Assembly (NCBI GenBank): GCA_030145715.1
Contig: JAIXHQ010000019.1
Span: 1-52,726 of the forward strand
DNA length: 52,726 nucleotides
From: Sphingopyxis sp.
GTDB lineage: Bacteria > Pseudomonadota > Alphaproteobacteria > Sphingomonadales > Sphingomonadaceae
Direction of reading: 5' to 3'
Shown: positions 20,571 to 30,844 of the stretch, piece by piece
Layout: every line of letters begins with the position of its first letter
Numbering within the stretch: the stretch's first letter is position 1
Made by a program: the position numbers and the translations under genes
The notes under the pieces: generated by a model
What the model saw: only the letters and a program-made list of their open reading frames with translations
Told to the model about the DNA's origin: nothing
Databases searched by the model: none

Positions 20571-21178
20571 AATTCCACCCCCTGCCCGACGCCCGGATCG
20601 ACCATGCGCGTTGCATCCTCGGGCCGACGTTTATTCTGTTCAGAGATATTCTGGATACGCACCCCGCCGCGCTGGCGGTGCGTCAGCACGATCGCGCCGA
20701 TCATCGCGACCAGCAGAACGATGCCAGCCGCCTCGAACAGAAAGATATAGCGGGTATAGAGCAGTTCGCCGATCTGCTGGATATTGCTCTTGTCGGTCAC
20801 GACCGGCGCGGCGCGCGCGGCAAGGTCGATCTTGCCCGCGCTCCATGCGCCCAGCGCAAAGATCAACTCGGCGGCCAGGATGACCGCGACCAGCGCGCCC
20901 AGCGGCATGTACCGCACGAAACCCGCGCGCAATTCGGCGAAATCGATGTCGAGCATCATCACGACGAACAGGAACAGCACCGCGACCGCGCCGACATAAA
21001 CGATGACGAGCAGCATCGCGATAAACTCCGCCCCGACAAGCAGCATCAGCCCCGCCGCGTTGAAGAAGGCAAGGATCAGCCACATGACGCTGTGGACCGG
21101 GTTACGCGCGAAAATCACCATCACCGCCGAAGCGATGACAAGGGTGGCGAACAGGTAAAAGGCGGCAATCAGGATCAT
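20567..21178 (-). CDS. nuoJ: NADH-quinone oxidoreductase subunit J
   Basis: A 203-residue membrane subunit with five helices. The run [24 protein letters not shown] is the TM3 region whose pi-bulge is linked to coupling. It lies 12 bases after nuoI and overlaps nuoK by 4. Confidence 0.96.
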   Translation of the reverse strand: MILIAAFYLFATLVIASAVMVIFARNPVHSVMWLILAFFNAAGLMLLVGAEFIAMLLVIVYVGAVAVLFLFVVMMLDIDFAELRAGFVRYMPLGALVAVILAAELIFALGAWSAGKIDLAARAAPVVTDKSNIQQIGELLYTRYIFLFEAAGIVLLVAMIGAIVLTHRQRGGVRIQNISEQNKRRPEDATRMVDPGVGQGVEL

Positions 21179-21190
21179 GTGCGCGCGCCC

Positions 21191-21679
21191 TTATCGATAG
21201 GGCGCGTCGGCGGCAAGATTTGCCGCGATCGCGCGTTCCCATTTATCGCCATTGGCGAGCAGCTTGGCCTTGTCATACAGCAGTTCCTCGCGCGTTTCGG
21301 TCGCGAATTCAAAGTTCGGCCCCTCGACCACCGCATCGACCGGGCACGCTTCCTGACAGAAGCCGCAATAGATGCATTTCGTCATGTCGATGTCGTAGCG
21401 CGTCGTGCGGCGCGAACCGTCGTCGCGCGGCTCGGCCTCGATCGTGATCGCCTGTGCCGGGCACACCGCTTCGCAAAGCTTGCACGCGATGCAGCGTTCC
21501 TCGCCGTTCGGATAACGGCGCAGCGCATGTTCACCGCGGAAGCGCGGGCTCAGCGGGTTCTTCTCGAACGGATAGTTGATCGTCGCCTTGGGCTTGAAGA
21601 AATATTTGAGCGTGAGGGCGTGCGCCTTCACAAACTCCCACAAGGTGAAGCTTTTGACGAGATGGGCGATGGTGGTCAT
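21191..21679 (-). CDS. nuoI: NADH-quinone oxidoreductase subunit I
   Basis: A 162-residue ferredoxin-like subunit that carries clusters N6a and N6b. The two tetracysteine motifs are [12 protein letters not shown] near residue 62 and [12 protein letters not shown] near 102. An N-terminal amphipathic segment contacts the membrane. Its ATG overlaps by 4 bases the stop of a small non-nuo gene rather than nuoH. Confidence 0.97.
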   Translation of the reverse strand: MTTIAHLVKSFTLWEFVKAHALTLKYFFKPKATINYPFEKNPLSPRFRGEHALRRYPNGEERCIACKLCEAVCPAQAITIEAEPRDDGSRRTTRYDIDMTKCIYCGFCQEACPVDAVVEGPNFEFATETREELLYDKAKLLANGDKWERAIAANLAADAPYR

Positions 21680-22053
21680 TGCTTGCTCACTTGATTATCT
21701 GCGCTGCAGGTCGCTTCACCTTTGGCTTGAAGTGTGTCGCGGCCATCTTCGGATGTCGTTTCCACAATCTGCCAATTGAGCGCGTTACCTTCGCCGCCAC
21801 GAACCAGCTTGGCCGAAAAGCTTGCGCGACGACTGCCCTTGATTGTCGCCGTCAGAAGCCGGCTTCCATCCGCAGCGTCCAAAATTTCTCTTTCTTCGAG
21901 GTCCCAAATGAACGGGCCGCTCGATCCGGAAAAACTATGGGCTTGCAATTCCATCTGGAACTGCGTCGGCTCGTCTTGCCACAGCAGCGCCGAGGATTGG
22001 CTTCCCGCACAACTCAATGCGACTGTCGCCGCGGACATTAGCGCCAAGCTCAT
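21676..22053 (-). CDS. small exported protein or lipoprotein inside the nuo operon
   Basis: A 125-residue protein not among the standard complex I subunits. The ATG at 22051-22053 shares one base with the nuoH stop, and the stop overlaps the nuoI ATG by 4, so the gene is translationally coupled on both sides. The start [15 protein letters not shown] looks like a short signal peptide with a Cys near residue 15, a possible but imperfect lipobox. The rest ([43 protein letters not shown]) appears to be a compact beta-rich domain with a late Cys. I do not recognise a family. An upstream in-frame start lies inside nuoH and is unlikely. Confidence 0.75.
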   Translation of the reverse strand: MSLALMSAATVALSCAGSQSSALLWQDEPTQFQMELQAHSFSGSSGPFIWDLEEREILDAADGSRLLTATIKGSRRASFSAKLVRGGEGNALNWQIVETTSEDGRDTLQAKGEATCSADNQVSKQ

Positions 22054-23096
22054 CACCCATACCTCGTCAGCATAAGCCAGCCGGAGATCAGGAAGATCCA
22101 GAGAAGCGAGATCGGCAGGAAGACTTTCCAACCCAGCCGCATGAGCTGGTCATAGCGGTAGCGCGGGACGGTCGCCTTGACCCAACTGAACACGAAGAAG
22201 AAGAACAGGATCTTCGCGAACAGCCAGATGATGCCGGGGACGGCATAGAGCGGCGCCCAGTCGATCGGCGGCAGCCAGCCGCCCCAGAAGAGCACCGCGT
22301 TGAGCGTGCACATCAACAGGACGTTGGCATATTCGCCGAGCCAGAACAGTGCGAAGCTCATCGACGAATATTCGGTCTGATAGCCAGCGACGAGCTCCGA
22401 TTCCGCTTCGGTCAAATCGAACGGCGCGCGCGCGGTTTCGGCGAGCGACGAGATCAGGAACATCACCGCGAGCGGGAACAGCAGCAGGTTGAAGCCGAAG
22501 GCATTGACGATGCCCAGCCCGTGGCCCTGCTGCGCCTTGACGATCTCATTCATGTTGAAGCTGTCGGCGAACAGCACGACGCCGATCAGGATGAACCCGA
22601 TCGATACTTCATAAGAGATCATCTGCGCGGAGGCACGAAGCGCGGAAAAGAAAGGATATTTCGAGTTGGACGCCCAGCCCGACAGGATCACGCCATAGAC
22701 GCCGAGCGACGAGATCGCGAGGATATAGAGCAGCCCGACGTTGATGTCGGCCAGCACCGCGCCCGAATTGAACGGGATCACCGCCCACGCCATCAGCGCG
22801 ACGGTGAAGGTGATGATCGGCGCGATCAGGAACAGGCCGCGATTGGCCGACGTCGGGATGATCGTTTCCTGCAGAAACACCTTCAATCCGTCGGCGAACG
22901 ATTGAAGCAGACCGAAAGGACCGACGACGTTCGGACCCCGGCGGAGCGCAATTGCCGCCCAGATCTTGCGGTCGGCATAGATGATCATCGCGACGGCGAG
23001 CATCAGCGGCAATGCGATCAGCAGGATGCCCGCGATCGTCGCGACGCCCCACGCCCAGTCGGCGTCCATGCCCCAGGAGATGAAGGTCTCGGTCAT
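22053..23096 (-). CDS. nuoH: NADH-quinone oxidoreductase subunit H
   Basis: A 347-residue membrane subunit forming much of the quinone chamber. [22 protein letters not shown] is the conserved first loop, and [21 protein letters not shown] near residue 210 is the family signature with the acidic E-channel residues. The ATG overlaps by 4 bases the stop of a 46-residue ORF. Its own stop shares one base with the next start. Confidence 0.97.
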   Translation of the reverse strand: MTETFISWGMDADWAWGVATIAGILLIALPLMLAVAMIIYADRKIWAAIALRRGPNVVGPFGLLQSFADGLKVFLQETIIPTSANRGLFLIAPIITFTVALMAWAVIPFNSGAVLADINVGLLYILAISSLGVYGVILSGWASNSKYPFFSALRASAQMISYEVSIGFILIGVVLFADSFNMNEIVKAQQGHGLGIVNAFGFNLLLFPLAVMFLISSLAETARAPFDLTEAESELVAGYQTEYSSMSFALFWLGEYANVLLMCTLNAVLFWGGWLPPIDWAPLYAVPGIIWLFAKILFFFFVFSWVKATVPRYRYDQLMRLGWKVFLPISLLWIFLISGWLMLTRYG

Positions 23097-23233
23097 TTCC
23101 GCGCCCCGTCTTGGTTGCGCCAGCCGTTATGCGGGCCGGGCTTGTCCGATTTGCCCCTGGGGTTGAAACCCCTCCAGACCGAATAGCCCATCCCGACGAA
23201 CAGGATGCCGGCGATGGCATGTACCGGGGTCAT
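23093..23233 (-). CDS. 46-residue single-helix membrane microprotein between nuoG and nuoH
   Basis: A very short gene defined by exact overlaps: its ATG (23231-23233) overlaps the nuoG stop and its TGA (23093-23095) overlaps the nuoH start, each as ATGA. The protein has one hydrophobic helix at about residues 4-19 ([17 protein letters not shown]). A basic, polar tail with Pro, Gly, Asn and Trp follows. It has no cysteine or metal motif. The double coupling and lack of any gap argue for real translation. It could be a structural accessory subunit of complex I or only a coupling leader; no family is recognised. Confidence 0.72.
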   Translation of the reverse strand: MTPVHAIAGILFVGMGYSVWRGFNPRGKSDKPGPHNGWRNQDGARK

Positions 23234-25242
23234 TCCGCGGCCTCCGCAAAATCTGCGCCATGGATCAGTTCGTCCGAACAGCGTTGCATCGTCGGCGACG
23301 CGCGGCAGATGGCGTTGGTGAGGTAGAAATCCTTGATCGGCGACGGGATCGGCCCTTTCGCCGGCTTGGCGTCGAGCTTTGGAGCCGACCAGCCATAGTC
23401 GGCCAGCCCTTCGACGCCGAGCGCGGGAACAGTCGCGATCATCGCCGCGCGGCATTGGTCGAAGCTGTCGAAGCCGACCGACACGCCCAGCGCATCGGCG
23501 AGCGCGCGGAAAATGCTCCAGTCTTCGCGCGCGTCGCCGGGCGCGAACACCGCCCGGTCGCTACGCTGAACCCGGCCCTCGGTATTGACCGTGGTGAAAT
23601 CCTTTTCGGTCCATGCCGCGGCGGGCAGGATGACGTCCGCCACATGCGCGCCCTTGTCACCATGATGCCCGACATAGACCTTGACCGTGTCGGCAAAGGC
23701 CGAAAAATCGACCTCGTCGGCGCCCAGAAAGAAAGCGAGCTTCGGCTTGGCCGCGACCACATCCTTGATCCCGCCCGCCTGCGCATAGCCGAGCATCAGA
23801 CCGCCCATGCGGCTTGCCGCCATATGGACAACGCTAAAGCCGTTCCAGCCGTCCTTGACCGCGTTCACCGACTTGGCCAGCGCCAGCGCGGCACCATGCA
23901 CGCCGGACACCGCCAGACCGCCGCCACCGACGATGATCAGCGGGCGTTCGGCCCCCTTCAGCGCGTCGAGCGCGGCGGCGGGCAGTTTCGCGACCAGCGC
24001 GGCATCGTCGCCCAGCCAGTCGACCTTGTACGTCTGATCCTTTTCGGCGCCGATCGCAAAGACCTTTGCGCCCTTTTTCCACGCCGCCTTGCGGACGCGC
24101 GTGTTGATGAGCGGCGCCTCCCAGCGCAGATTGGTGCCGATCAACAGGATGACGTCGGCATTTTCGGCCTCGGCAATCCCGGTGTTGAAATTGACCGCCG
24201 ACAGGCTGGCGACATCATAGTCAAGCCCGGTCTGCCGCCCTTCGAGCAGCGTCGAACCGAGCGCGCCGACCAGCGCCTTGGCGGCGAACATGGTTTCGCA
24301 ATCGGCCATGTCGCCCGCGATCGCCGCGACCGACGATCCGGCGTTCACCGCCTTGATCGCGGCAAAGGCGTCGCCCCAGCTTGCGGGCTGAAGCGCGCCG
24401 TTCACGCGGACATAGGGTTGGTCCAGGCGGCGGCGTGTCAGGCCGTCGACATGGTGGCGCGTCTTGTCGCTCGCCCATTCCTCGTTCACATCGTCGTTGA
24501 CGCGCGGCAGGACGCGCAGGACCTGACGGCCGCGCGCATCGATGCGGACATTGGTGCCGACCGCGTCCATCATGTCGATGCCCAGCGTCTTGGTCAGTTC
24601 CCACGGACGCGCTTCGAATGCATAGGGTTTGCTGGTCAGCGCGCCGACCGGGCACAGATCGACGATATTGCCCGACAATTCGCTGCCCACCGCGCGTTCG
24701 AGGTAGGACGTGATCTGCATATTCTCGCCGCGATAGATCGCGCCGACGTCTTCGACGCCCGCGACTTCCTCCGCAAAACGGACGCAGCGCGTGCACTGGA
24801 TACAACGGGTCATCACCGTCTTGACGATGGGCCCCATATATTTCTCGGTGACGGCGCGCTTGTTTTCGTCATAGCGCGTCGCGCCGCGACCATAGGCGAC
24901 CGACTGGTCCTGCAAATCGCACTCGCCGCCCTGATCGCAGATCGGGCAATCGAGCGGGTGGTTGATGAGCAGAAACTCCATCACCCCCTCGCGCGCCTTC
25001 TTCACCATCGGGCTGTCGGTCTTGATGACCTGCCCCTCGGCGGTCGGCAGCGCGCACGACGCCTGCGGCTTTGGCGGTCCCGGCGACACTTCGACCAGGC
25101 ACATACGGCAATTGCCCGCGATCGACAGGCGTTCATGATAGCAAAAGCGCGGAATTTCCTTCCCCGCCATCTCGCACGCCTGCAAAACGGTCGCACCCTG
25201 CGGGACGTCCAGTTCTACGCCATCTACGGTAACTTTAGGCAT
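23230..25242 (-). CDS. nuoG: NADH-quinone oxidoreductase subunit G
   Basis: A 670-residue peripheral-arm subunit. The N-terminal [2Fe-2S] site uses Cys34, Cys45, Cys48 and Cys63. The N5 site is in HPLDCPICDQGGECDLQDQ near residue 95, and the N4 cysteines are in RCIQCTRCVRFAEE near 145, followed by VDLCPVGALTSKP. The remainder is the molybdopterin-oxidoreductase-like domain in the short form usual for alphaproteobacteria. The ATG shares one base with the nuoF stop. Confidence 0.96.
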   Translation of the reverse strand: MPKVTVDGVELDVPQGATVLQACEMAGKEIPRFCYHERLSIAGNCRMCLVEVSPGPPKPQASCALPTAEGQVIKTDSPMVKKAREGVMEFLLINHPLDCPICDQGGECDLQDQSVAYGRGATRYDENKRAVTEKYMGPIVKTVMTRCIQCTRCVRFAEEVAGVEDVGAIYRGENMQITSYLERAVGSELSGNIVDLCPVGALTSKPYAFEARPWELTKTLGIDMMDAVGTNVRIDARGRQVLRVLPRVNDDVNEEWASDKTRHHVDGLTRRRLDQPYVRVNGALQPASWGDAFAAIKAVNAGSSVAAIAGDMADCETMFAAKALVGALGSTLLEGRQTGLDYDVASLSAVNFNTGIAEAENADVILLIGTNLRWEAPLINTRVRKAAWKKGAKVFAIGAEKDQTYKVDWLGDDAALVAKLPAAALDALKGAERPLIIVGGGGLAVSGVHGAALALAKSVNAVKDGWNGFSVVHMAASRMGGLMLGYAQAGGIKDVVAAKPKLAFFLGADEVDFSAFADTVKVYVGHHGDKGAHVADVILPAAAWTEKDFTTVNTEGRVQRSDRAVFAPGDAREDWSIFRALADALGVSVGFDSFDQCRAAMIATVPALGVEGLADYGWSAPKLDAKPAKGPIPSPIKDFYLTNAICRASPTMQRCSDELIHGADFAEAAE

Positions 25243-26531
25243 TATTCGGCTGCCTCCAGCGCGCCGCCATTCTCGCGGATGCGGCGTTCGATTTCGGGGC
25301 GGAAATGTTTGATGAGGCCCTGGATCGGCCACGCGGCGGCATCGCCCAGCGCACAGATGGTGTGGCCTTCGACCTGCTTGGTCACGTCGAACAGCGTGTC
25401 GATTTCGCTGATGTCGGCGTCGCCGGTGCGCAACCGCTCCATCACGCGCCACATCCAGCCGGTGCCTTCGCGGCACGGCGTGCATTGGCCGCAGCTTTCA
25501 TGCTTATAGAAATAGCTGATGCGGCTGATCGCCTGAACCACGTCGGTCGATTTATCCATGACGATCGCGGCGGCGGTGCCCAGACCCGAACCGACGGCCT
25601 TCAGCCCGTCGAAATCCATCGGCGCATCCATGATCTCGGCTGCCGGAACCAGCGGAACCGACGACCCGCCGGGGATCACGGCGAGCAGATTGTCCCAGCC
25701 GCCGCGAATGCCGCCGCAATGCTTGTCGATCAGCTCGCGGAAGGTGATGCCCATCTCTTCCTCGACCACGCACGGCTTGTTCACATGGCCGCTGATCTGG
25801 AACAGCTTGGTGCCCTTGTTATTCTCACGCCCAAAGGAAGAGAACCAGGGCGCGCCGCGCCGCAGGATCGTCGGGACGACCGCGATGCTTTCGACATTGT
25901 TGACCGTCGTCGGGCAACCATAAAGGCCCGCGCCCGCCGGGAACGGCGGCTTCAGGCGCGGCTGGCCCTTTTTACCCTCCAGGCTTTCGATCATCGCGGT
26001 TTCTTCGCCGCAGATATAGGCGCCGGCGCCGCGATGGACGAAGACGTCGAAATCATAGCCCGATTTCGCCGCATTCTTGCCGAGCAGGCCGGCGTCATAC
26101 GCCTCCTGCACCGCCGCGAACAATGTCTCGGCCTCACGGATGAATTCGCCGCGAATATAGATATAGGCGGCGCGCGCGCGCATCGCATAGCCCGCGATCA
26201 GCGCGCCTTCGATCAGCTTGTGCGGATCGTGGCGGATGATTTCGCGGTCCTTGCACGAACCGGGTTCGGATTCATCGGCGTTGATGACCAGGAAGCTCGG
26301 GCGGTCGGCGCGCGGTTCCTTTGGCATGAACGACCATTTCAGGCCGGTGGGGAAACCCGCGCCGCCACGGCCGCGCAGGCCCGACGCCTTGATCTCCTCG
26401 ATGATCGCGTCCTGGCCGCGGCTCATCAAATCCTTGGTCTTGTCCCAATCGCCGCGAACCTGCGCGGATTTGAGATTCCACGGCTGGAAGCCGTAGAGAT
26501 TGGTGAAAATGCGATCCTTATCGGCGAGCAT
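25242..26531 (-). CDS. nuoF: NADH-quinone oxidoreductase subunit F
   Basis: A 429-residue subunit that binds NADH, FMN and cluster N3. [16 protein letters not shown] near residue 60 is the NADH/FMN glycine-rich loop. [22 protein letters not shown] near 175 is the flavin site, and [12 protein letters not shown] near 345 holds the N3 cysteines. It starts 3 bases after the nuoE stop. Confidence 0.97.
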   Translation of the reverse strand: MLADKDRIFTNLYGFQPWNLKSAQVRGDWDKTKDLMSRGQDAIIEEIKASGLRGRGGAGFPTGLKWSFMPKEPRADRPSFLVINADESEPGSCKDREIIRHDPHKLIEGALIAGYAMRARAAYIYIRGEFIREAETLFAAVQEAYDAGLLGKNAAKSGYDFDVFVHRGAGAYICGEETAMIESLEGKKGQPRLKPPFPAGAGLYGCPTTVNNVESIAVVPTILRRGAPWFSSFGRENNKGTKLFQISGHVNKPCVVEEEMGITFRELIDKHCGGIRGGWDNLLAVIPGGSSVPLVPAAEIMDAPMDFDGLKAVGSGLGTAAAIVMDKSTDVVQAISRISYFYKHESCGQCTPCREGTGWMWRVMERLRTGDADISEIDTLFDVTKQVEGHTICALGDAAAWPIQGLIKHFRPEIERRIRENGGALEAAE

Positions 26532-26534
26532 GGT

Positions 26535-27203
26535 TTACCACTCCTTCCGATAGTCATGGTTGGCCTTGACCATGTCCTTCAGCGACGTCGGACCACCTTC
26601 GGGGTCGCTCGTGTGCCGCTGCGCATTCTGCGTTCCCGCCTTTGGCTGTTCGCCCGCAGCGAGCGCGTCGAGGATGCGGACGGTGCTGTCATAGTCGAGG
26701 TCTTCGAAATTATCGTCGTTGATCTGGACCATCGGCGCGTTGGTACAGGTGCCCATGCACTCGACCTCGGTCAGCGTGAACAGGCCGTCGGGTGTCGTCT
26801 TGCCCTTGACCATGCCGCGATTCTTGCACGCGGCCATCACATCGTCCGACCCGCGCAGCAGGCACGGCGTCGTGCCGCAGACCTGCACATGATAGCGGCC
26901 GACGGGCACCAAATTGTACATGGTGTAAAAGGTCGCGACCTCATAGGCGCGGATGAACGGCATATCGAGCTGTGCCGCGACGAACTCGATCACCGGCACG
27001 GGCAGCCAGCCCTGCGTCTGCGTCTCGGCACCGACCTGACGCTGCGCAAGGTCGAGCAGCGGCATCACCGCCGACCGCTGCCGTCCGGCAGGATAGCGGG
27101 CGATAACGGCTTTCGCCTTCTCGGCATTTTCGGCCGTCCACGCAAAAGCGCCCCAGCGCGCGCGGGTTTCGGCTTCATCGGGAATTTGGGGTGCGTCGGC
27201 CAT
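26535..27203 (-). CDS. nuoE: NADH-quinone oxidoreductase subunit E
   Basis: A 222-residue thioredoxin-like subunit with [2Fe-2S] cluster N1a. The cysteines are in QVCGTTPCLLRG near residue 110 and VECMGTCTNAPMVQIND near 145. The last 40 residues are a polar extension (GTQNAQRHTSDPEGG...) often seen in alphaproteobacteria. Its ATG shares one base with the stop of the NTF2-like gene. Confidence 0.96.
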   Translation of the reverse strand: MADAPQIPDEAETRARWGAFAWTAENAEKAKAVIARYPAGRQRSAVMPLLDLAQRQVGAETQTQGWLPVPVIEFVAAQLDMPFIRAYEVATFYTMYNLVPVGRYHVQVCGTTPCLLRGSDDVMAACKNRGMVKGKTTPDGLFTLTEVECMGTCTNAPMVQINDDNFEDLDYDSTVRILDALAAGEQPKAGTQNAQRHTSDPEGGPTSLKDMVKANHDYRKEW

Positions 27204-27535
27204 CAGCGGACAAACTCCACACGCGACACCTTGTCGCCTTCAAAACTATAGATGGTCATAACCTCGAACGGCTCGGCCTCTGGCGAACGCGCGACCTTTT
27301 CGTGCAGGACAGCAAAGTTGCCGAGTGCATAGCCCGAAAGAATTTCGGCGCGGTTCTGGGGAAATTCGGCAAACATCGCCTTCAACCCGGCACGCACGCC
27401 TTCCTTGCCATCGCGGACGACATCGCCGCGATACCCGGCTTCGGCAGCATCGTCGGTCATCAGCGCGACATAGGCATCGGCGTCCTGCGCATTATAATGC
27501 GCGATCATCGCTTCGGCGATTTCCAGCTTCGTCAC
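27203..27535 (-). CDS. NTF2/SnoaL-like protein inside the nuo operon
   Basis: A 110-residue protein with the NTF2-like (SnoaL) pattern. It has an N-terminal helix ([28 protein letters not shown]), a middle [17 protein letters not shown] segment and closing strands ([36 protein letters not shown]). The fold forms a hydrophobic pocket for small molecules, but function varies widely. The start is GTG at 27533-27535 overlapping the nuoD stop, and the stop shares one base with the nuoE ATG. It is not a canonical complex I subunit; an assembly or accessory role would be a guess from position only. Confidence 0.82.
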   Translation of the reverse strand: MTKLEIAEAMIAHYNAQDADAYVALMTDDAAEAGYRGDVVRDGKEGVRAGLKAMFAEFPQNRAEILSGYALGNFAVLHEKVARSPEAEPFEVMTIYSFEGDKVSRVEFVR

Positions 27536-28788
27536 CGGTCGCACTCCCCGAACACCACATCGATGGCGCCGATGATCGCGGTGGTGTCGGCGAGCATGTG
27601 CCCCTTCGACATCATGTCCATCGCCTGCAAATGCGAAAACGCCGTCGGGCGGATCTTGCAGCGGTACGGCTTGTTGCTGCCGTCGCTGACCAGATAGACG
27701 CCGAATTCGCCCTTGGGACTTTCGGTCGCGACATAGACTTCGCCCGCCGGGACGTGGAAGCCCTCGGTATAGAGTTTGAAGTGATGGATCAGCGATTCCA
27801 TCGACTGCTTCATCTCGCCGCGCTTGGGCGGCACGACCTTGCGGTCGAGGCTGGCGATCGGGCCGGTCGGCATATCGCGCAGGCACTGAAGGATGATGCG
27901 CGCCGATTGATAGACTTCCTGCACGCGGACCATGAAGCGATCATAGCAATCGCCGCGGGTGCCGACGGGGATGTCGAATTCCATCTTGGCATAGGCGTCA
28001 TAGGGCTGCGACTTGCGCAGATCCCATGCGATGCCGCTGCCGCGGATCATCGGGCCGGAAAAACCCCATGCCAGCGCGTCTTCCTTGCTGACCGTTGCGA
28101 TGTCGACGTTGCGCTGTTTGAAGATGCGGTTGTCGATCACCAGGCTCATCGCGTCGCCGAACAGCTTTGGCAGCCGCTTTTCGCACCATTCGCCAATGTC
28201 GTAGAGCAGCCGTTCGGGCACGTCCTGATGGACGCCGCCGGGACGGAAATAGGCGCTGTGCATCCGCGCGCCCGACGCCCGTTCAAAGAAATTCAGGCAA
28301 TCTTCGCGCAGTTCGAACACCCACAGGTTCGGCGTCATCGCGCCGACGTCCATGACGTGCGACCCGATGTTGAGCATATGGTTGCAAATGCGGGTCAGTT
28401 CGGCGAACAATGTGCGCAGATATTGCGCGCGCGCCGGAACCTCCAGGTCGAGCAGTTTCTCGATGGCCAGCACATACGAGTGCTCCATGCCCAGCGGCGA
28501 ACAATAGTCCAGCCGGTCGAAATAGGGCAGCGCCTGCAGATAGGTCTTATATTCGATCAGCTTTTCGGTGCCGCGATGGAGCAGCCCGACGTGCGGATCG
28601 ACGCGCTCGATAATCTCACCGTCCAGTTCGAGCACCAGGCGCAGCACGCCGTGCGCCGCCGGATGCTGCGGACCAAAGTTGATCGTGTAATTGGTGACCG
28701 CCTGGTCGCCCGCCGTGTCGGCCGTATCGACCGGATAGCCGGCGAACAGGTCGCCGCCATAATGGTGCACATTCGGAGAGTCGGTCAT
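27532..28788 (-). CDS. nuoD: NADH-quinone oxidoreductase subunit D
   Basis: A 418-residue 49-kDa-type subunit, related to hydrogenase large subunits, that helps form the quinone site. [21 protein letters not shown] near residue 33 contains the conserved His residues, and [17 protein letters not shown] and [19 protein letters not shown] follow. The C terminus CDR is the family ending. It overlaps nuoC and the NTF2-like gene by 4 and 4 bases. Confidence 0.97.
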   Translation of the reverse strand: MTDSPNVHHYGGDLFAGYPVDTADTAGDQAVTNYTINFGPQHPAAHGVLRLVLELDGEIIERVDPHVGLLHRGTEKLIEYKTYLQALPYFDRLDYCSPLGMEHSYVLAIEKLLDLEVPARAQYLRTLFAELTRICNHMLNIGSHVMDVGAMTPNLWVFELREDCLNFFERASGARMHSAYFRPGGVHQDVPERLLYDIGEWCEKRLPKLFGDAMSLVIDNRIFKQRNVDIATVSKEDALAWGFSGPMIRGSGIAWDLRKSQPYDAYAKMEFDIPVGTRGDCYDRFMVRVQEVYQSARIILQCLRDMPTGPIASLDRKVVPPKRGEMKQSMESLIHHFKLYTEGFHVPAGEVYVATESPKGEFGVYLVSDGSNKPYRCKIRPTAFSHLQAMDMMSKGHMLADTTAIIGAIDVVFGECDR

Positions 28789-29678
28789 GCGTCACCTCCC
28801 GTCTTGGGCTTGCGCGGCGCGCGGGGCTTGGCCGGCGCTTTTTCAGCCTTGGCGGTGGCGGGCGTTTTCGCCGCGGCTTTCGCGCTTGCGCCATCGCGGC
28901 TGGTCTTTGCCGCCTTGACATTGGTTTTCGCGCCCGCGCCCGTCTGTTGCGGCACGTCCGTCGTCTTGGGGGTCGGCGGCGGCGGCGCCTTTGCCTTGCC
29001 GTCGGCCGCCTTGACGGCGGCGGCGGTCATCGGAGTCGGCGCGCCCTTGCCCGCCGCTTCGCCCGTCCCACCGGCCTTTTCGTCGCCGGGCAGCACATAG
29101 TCGGCGCCTTCCCATGGCGAGAGGAAATCGAAATTGCGGAAATCTTGGGCCAGTTTCACCGGCTCATAGACGACGCGCTTATCCTCTTCGGAATAACGCA
29201 GTTCGGTATAGCCCGTCAGCGGAAAATCCTTGCGCTGCGGATGCCCCTGAAAACCATAGTCGGTCAGGATACGGCGGAGGTCGGGATTGCCCGCGAACAG
29301 CACACCATACATGTCGAACACTTCGCGTTCGAGCCAGCCGGCATTCGGCCATACGGGAACGACCGTCGGCACCGGCGTCGCTTCGTCGGTCGACACGCGG
29401 ACGCGCAGACGATGATTCTTCGTCACGCTGAGCAGGTGATAGACGACCTCGAACCGATCGGGCCGGTCGGGATAATCGACCCCGGCGATTTCCATCAACT
29501 GCTGATATTCCAGCTTGTCGCGCAGCGCGACCATCACCCCGGCGACCGCTTCGCGCGCCACGGTGATGCTGTCTTCATCGACGGTATGGACATGCGCGAT
29601 CAGGTCGGCACCGACCAGTTGCCGAAGCGCGGCGGCCAGCGCCGGTTGCGGCGCGACGAGGGGAGCAGGATGAGCCAT
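28785..29678 (-). CDS. nuoC: NADH-quinone oxidoreductase subunit C, with long Ala/Lys-rich tail
   Basis: The first 200 residues are a normal NuoC (30-kDa subunit), with [38 protein letters not shown] and [22 protein letters not shown]. After [16 protein letters not shown] comes about 90 residues almost entirely of Ala, Lys, Pro, Thr and Gly, resembling histone H1-like or PHA-granule-type tails. The total of 297 residues is well above the usual 200-210. The tail keeps the reading frame up to a stop overlapping the nuoD start, so it is not a frameshift artefact. Confidence 0.95.
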   Translation of the reverse strand: MAHPAPLVAPQPALAAALRQLVGADLIAHVHTVDEDSITVAREAVAGVMVALRDKLEYQQLMEIAGVDYPDRPDRFEVVYHLLSVTKNHRLRVRVSTDEATPVPTVVPVWPNAGWLEREVFDMYGVLFAGNPDLRRILTDYGFQGHPQRKDFPLTGYTELRYSEEDKRVVYEPVKLAQDFRNFDFLSPWEGADYVLPGDEKAGGTGEAAGKGAPTPMTAAAVKAADGKAKAPPPPTPKTTDVPQQTGAGAKTNVKAAKTSRDGASAKAAAKTPATAKAEKAPAKPRAPRKPKTGGDA

Positions 29679-30244
29679 CAGCGTTCAATCGTCCCGGTGC
29701 GGCGGATTTTCCGCTGCAACTGCATCACGCCATAAAGCAACGCCTCGGCGGTCGGCGGACAGCCGGGGACATAGATGTCGACGGGAACGATTCGGTCGCA
29801 CCCGCGCACCACCGAATAGCTATAGTGATAATAGCCGCCGCCATTGGCGCAGCTACCCATCGAGATGACATATTTCGGGTTCGACATCTGGTCGTACACG
29901 CGGCGCAGCGCCGGGGCCATCTTGTTGCAGAGAGTCCCCGCGACGATCATCACGTCCGACTGGCGCGGGCTGGCGCGCGGAGCGGCGCCAAAGCGTTCCA
30001 TGTCGTACCGCGGCATGTTGACGTGGATCATCTCGACCGCGCAGCACGCAAGGCCAAAGGTCATCCACCACAGCGAACCGGTGCGCGCCCAGTTGAACAG
30101 ATCCTCGGTCGATGTGACGAGGAAACCCTTGTCGCCGATCTCGCTGTTGAGATCGTCGAAAAAGCCCTGATCGGGGTTCGTGCCCGGTGCGACGGGGCTT
30201 GCGACCGGCATCTGGCCGGGCATGATGATGCTGGAAGTGCTCAT
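29678..30244 (-). CDS. nuoB: NADH-quinone oxidoreductase subunit B
   Basis: A 188-residue subunit carrying cluster N2, the last iron-sulfur centre before quinone. The cysteines are in [12 protein letters not shown] (two adjacent), VAGTLCNKM and the [14 protein letters not shown] segment. The ATG at 30242-30244 overlaps the nuoA stop by 4. The frame is open upstream to 30325, but only within nuoA. Confidence 0.97.
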   Translation of the reverse strand: MSTSSIIMPGQMPVASPVAPGTNPDQGFFDDLNSEIGDKGFLVTSTEDLFNWARTGSLWWMTFGLACCAVEMIHVNMPRYDMERFGAAPRASPRQSDVMIVAGTLCNKMAPALRRVYDQMSNPKYVISMGSCANGGGYYHYSYSVVRGCDRIVPVDIYVPGCPPTAEALLYGVMQLQRKIRRTGTIER

Positions 30245-30615
30245 TCCCAATCCAACGCGCCTTTTTTCCACGCGTACACAAGGCCGAGCGTGAGTTCGGC
30301 GAGGAAGACCATCATGGTGGCCCAACCGGCCCAGCCGATTTCCTTCAGGCTGACCGCCCAGGGAAAGAGGAAGGCCGCTTCAAGATCAAAGATGATGAAG
30401 AGGATGGCGACAAGATAGAAGCGGACGTCAAACTGGCTGCGCGCATCCTCGAACGCCGGGAATCCGCATTCATATTCGGTCAGCTTCGCCGGGTCGGGCT
30501 TGTGCGCGCCCGTCAGCCGCGCAACCCCCATCGGAAGGAAGACAAAGGCAGAGGACAGGCCGACGGCCACGACCAGAAAGATCAGAATCGGCAAATATTG
30601 CGTCAGATCGACCAT
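30241..30615 (-). CDS. nuoA: NADH-quinone oxidoreductase subunit A
   Basis: A 124-residue membrane subunit with three helices. The matrix-side loop [20 protein letters not shown] contains the conserved ECG (Cys in TM1-2 loop) and [25 protein letters not shown] is the second helix region. I chose the ATG at 30615 ([12 protein letters not shown] follows); the frame also has a start at 30660. It is the first gene of the operon. Confidence 0.95.
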   Translation of the reverse strand: MVDLTQYLPILIFLVVAVGLSSAFVFLPMGVARLTGAHKPDPAKLTEYECGFPAFEDARSQFDVRFYLVAILFIIFDLEAAFLFPWAVSLKEIGWAGWATMMVFLAELTLGLVYAWKKGALDWE

Positions 30616-30674
30616 GGGAGCTCGCAGTTCAGTTTGTTCATATTTTGGGGTGTCTCGCACCCGTTTGTGCGGGC

Positions 30675-30703
30675 GCTTTAGGCCACGATGCCGCGTGTCG
30701 CAA
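30675..30703 (-). promoter_or_regulatory. possible promoter of the nuo operon
   Basis: On the minus strand TTGCGA (30698-30703) and TAAAGC (30675-30680) are separated by 17 bases, about 60 bases ahead of nuoA. The -35 match is fair and the -10 match poor. It is proposed only because this is the sole gap ahead of the whole operon. Confidence 0.3.
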
Positions 30704-30844
30704 GCGCCGCGGGCAGGATTTTCACCTCATGGGGATGCAAAAGCATAAAGGATGGCGGCGGCGGGCACTGTCGCTATGATACGCCGCGTGAAATCGGCCG
30801 ATGTGCCGCGTGTTCCGCGCGCAAACTCGATAAAGGAAGCTTTC

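Noticed and set aside
23234..23455. Upstream extension of the 46-residue microprotein
   Set aside because: The upstream part is Arg-rich and lies inside nuoG out of frame; only the ATG at the nuoG stop makes a sensible protein.
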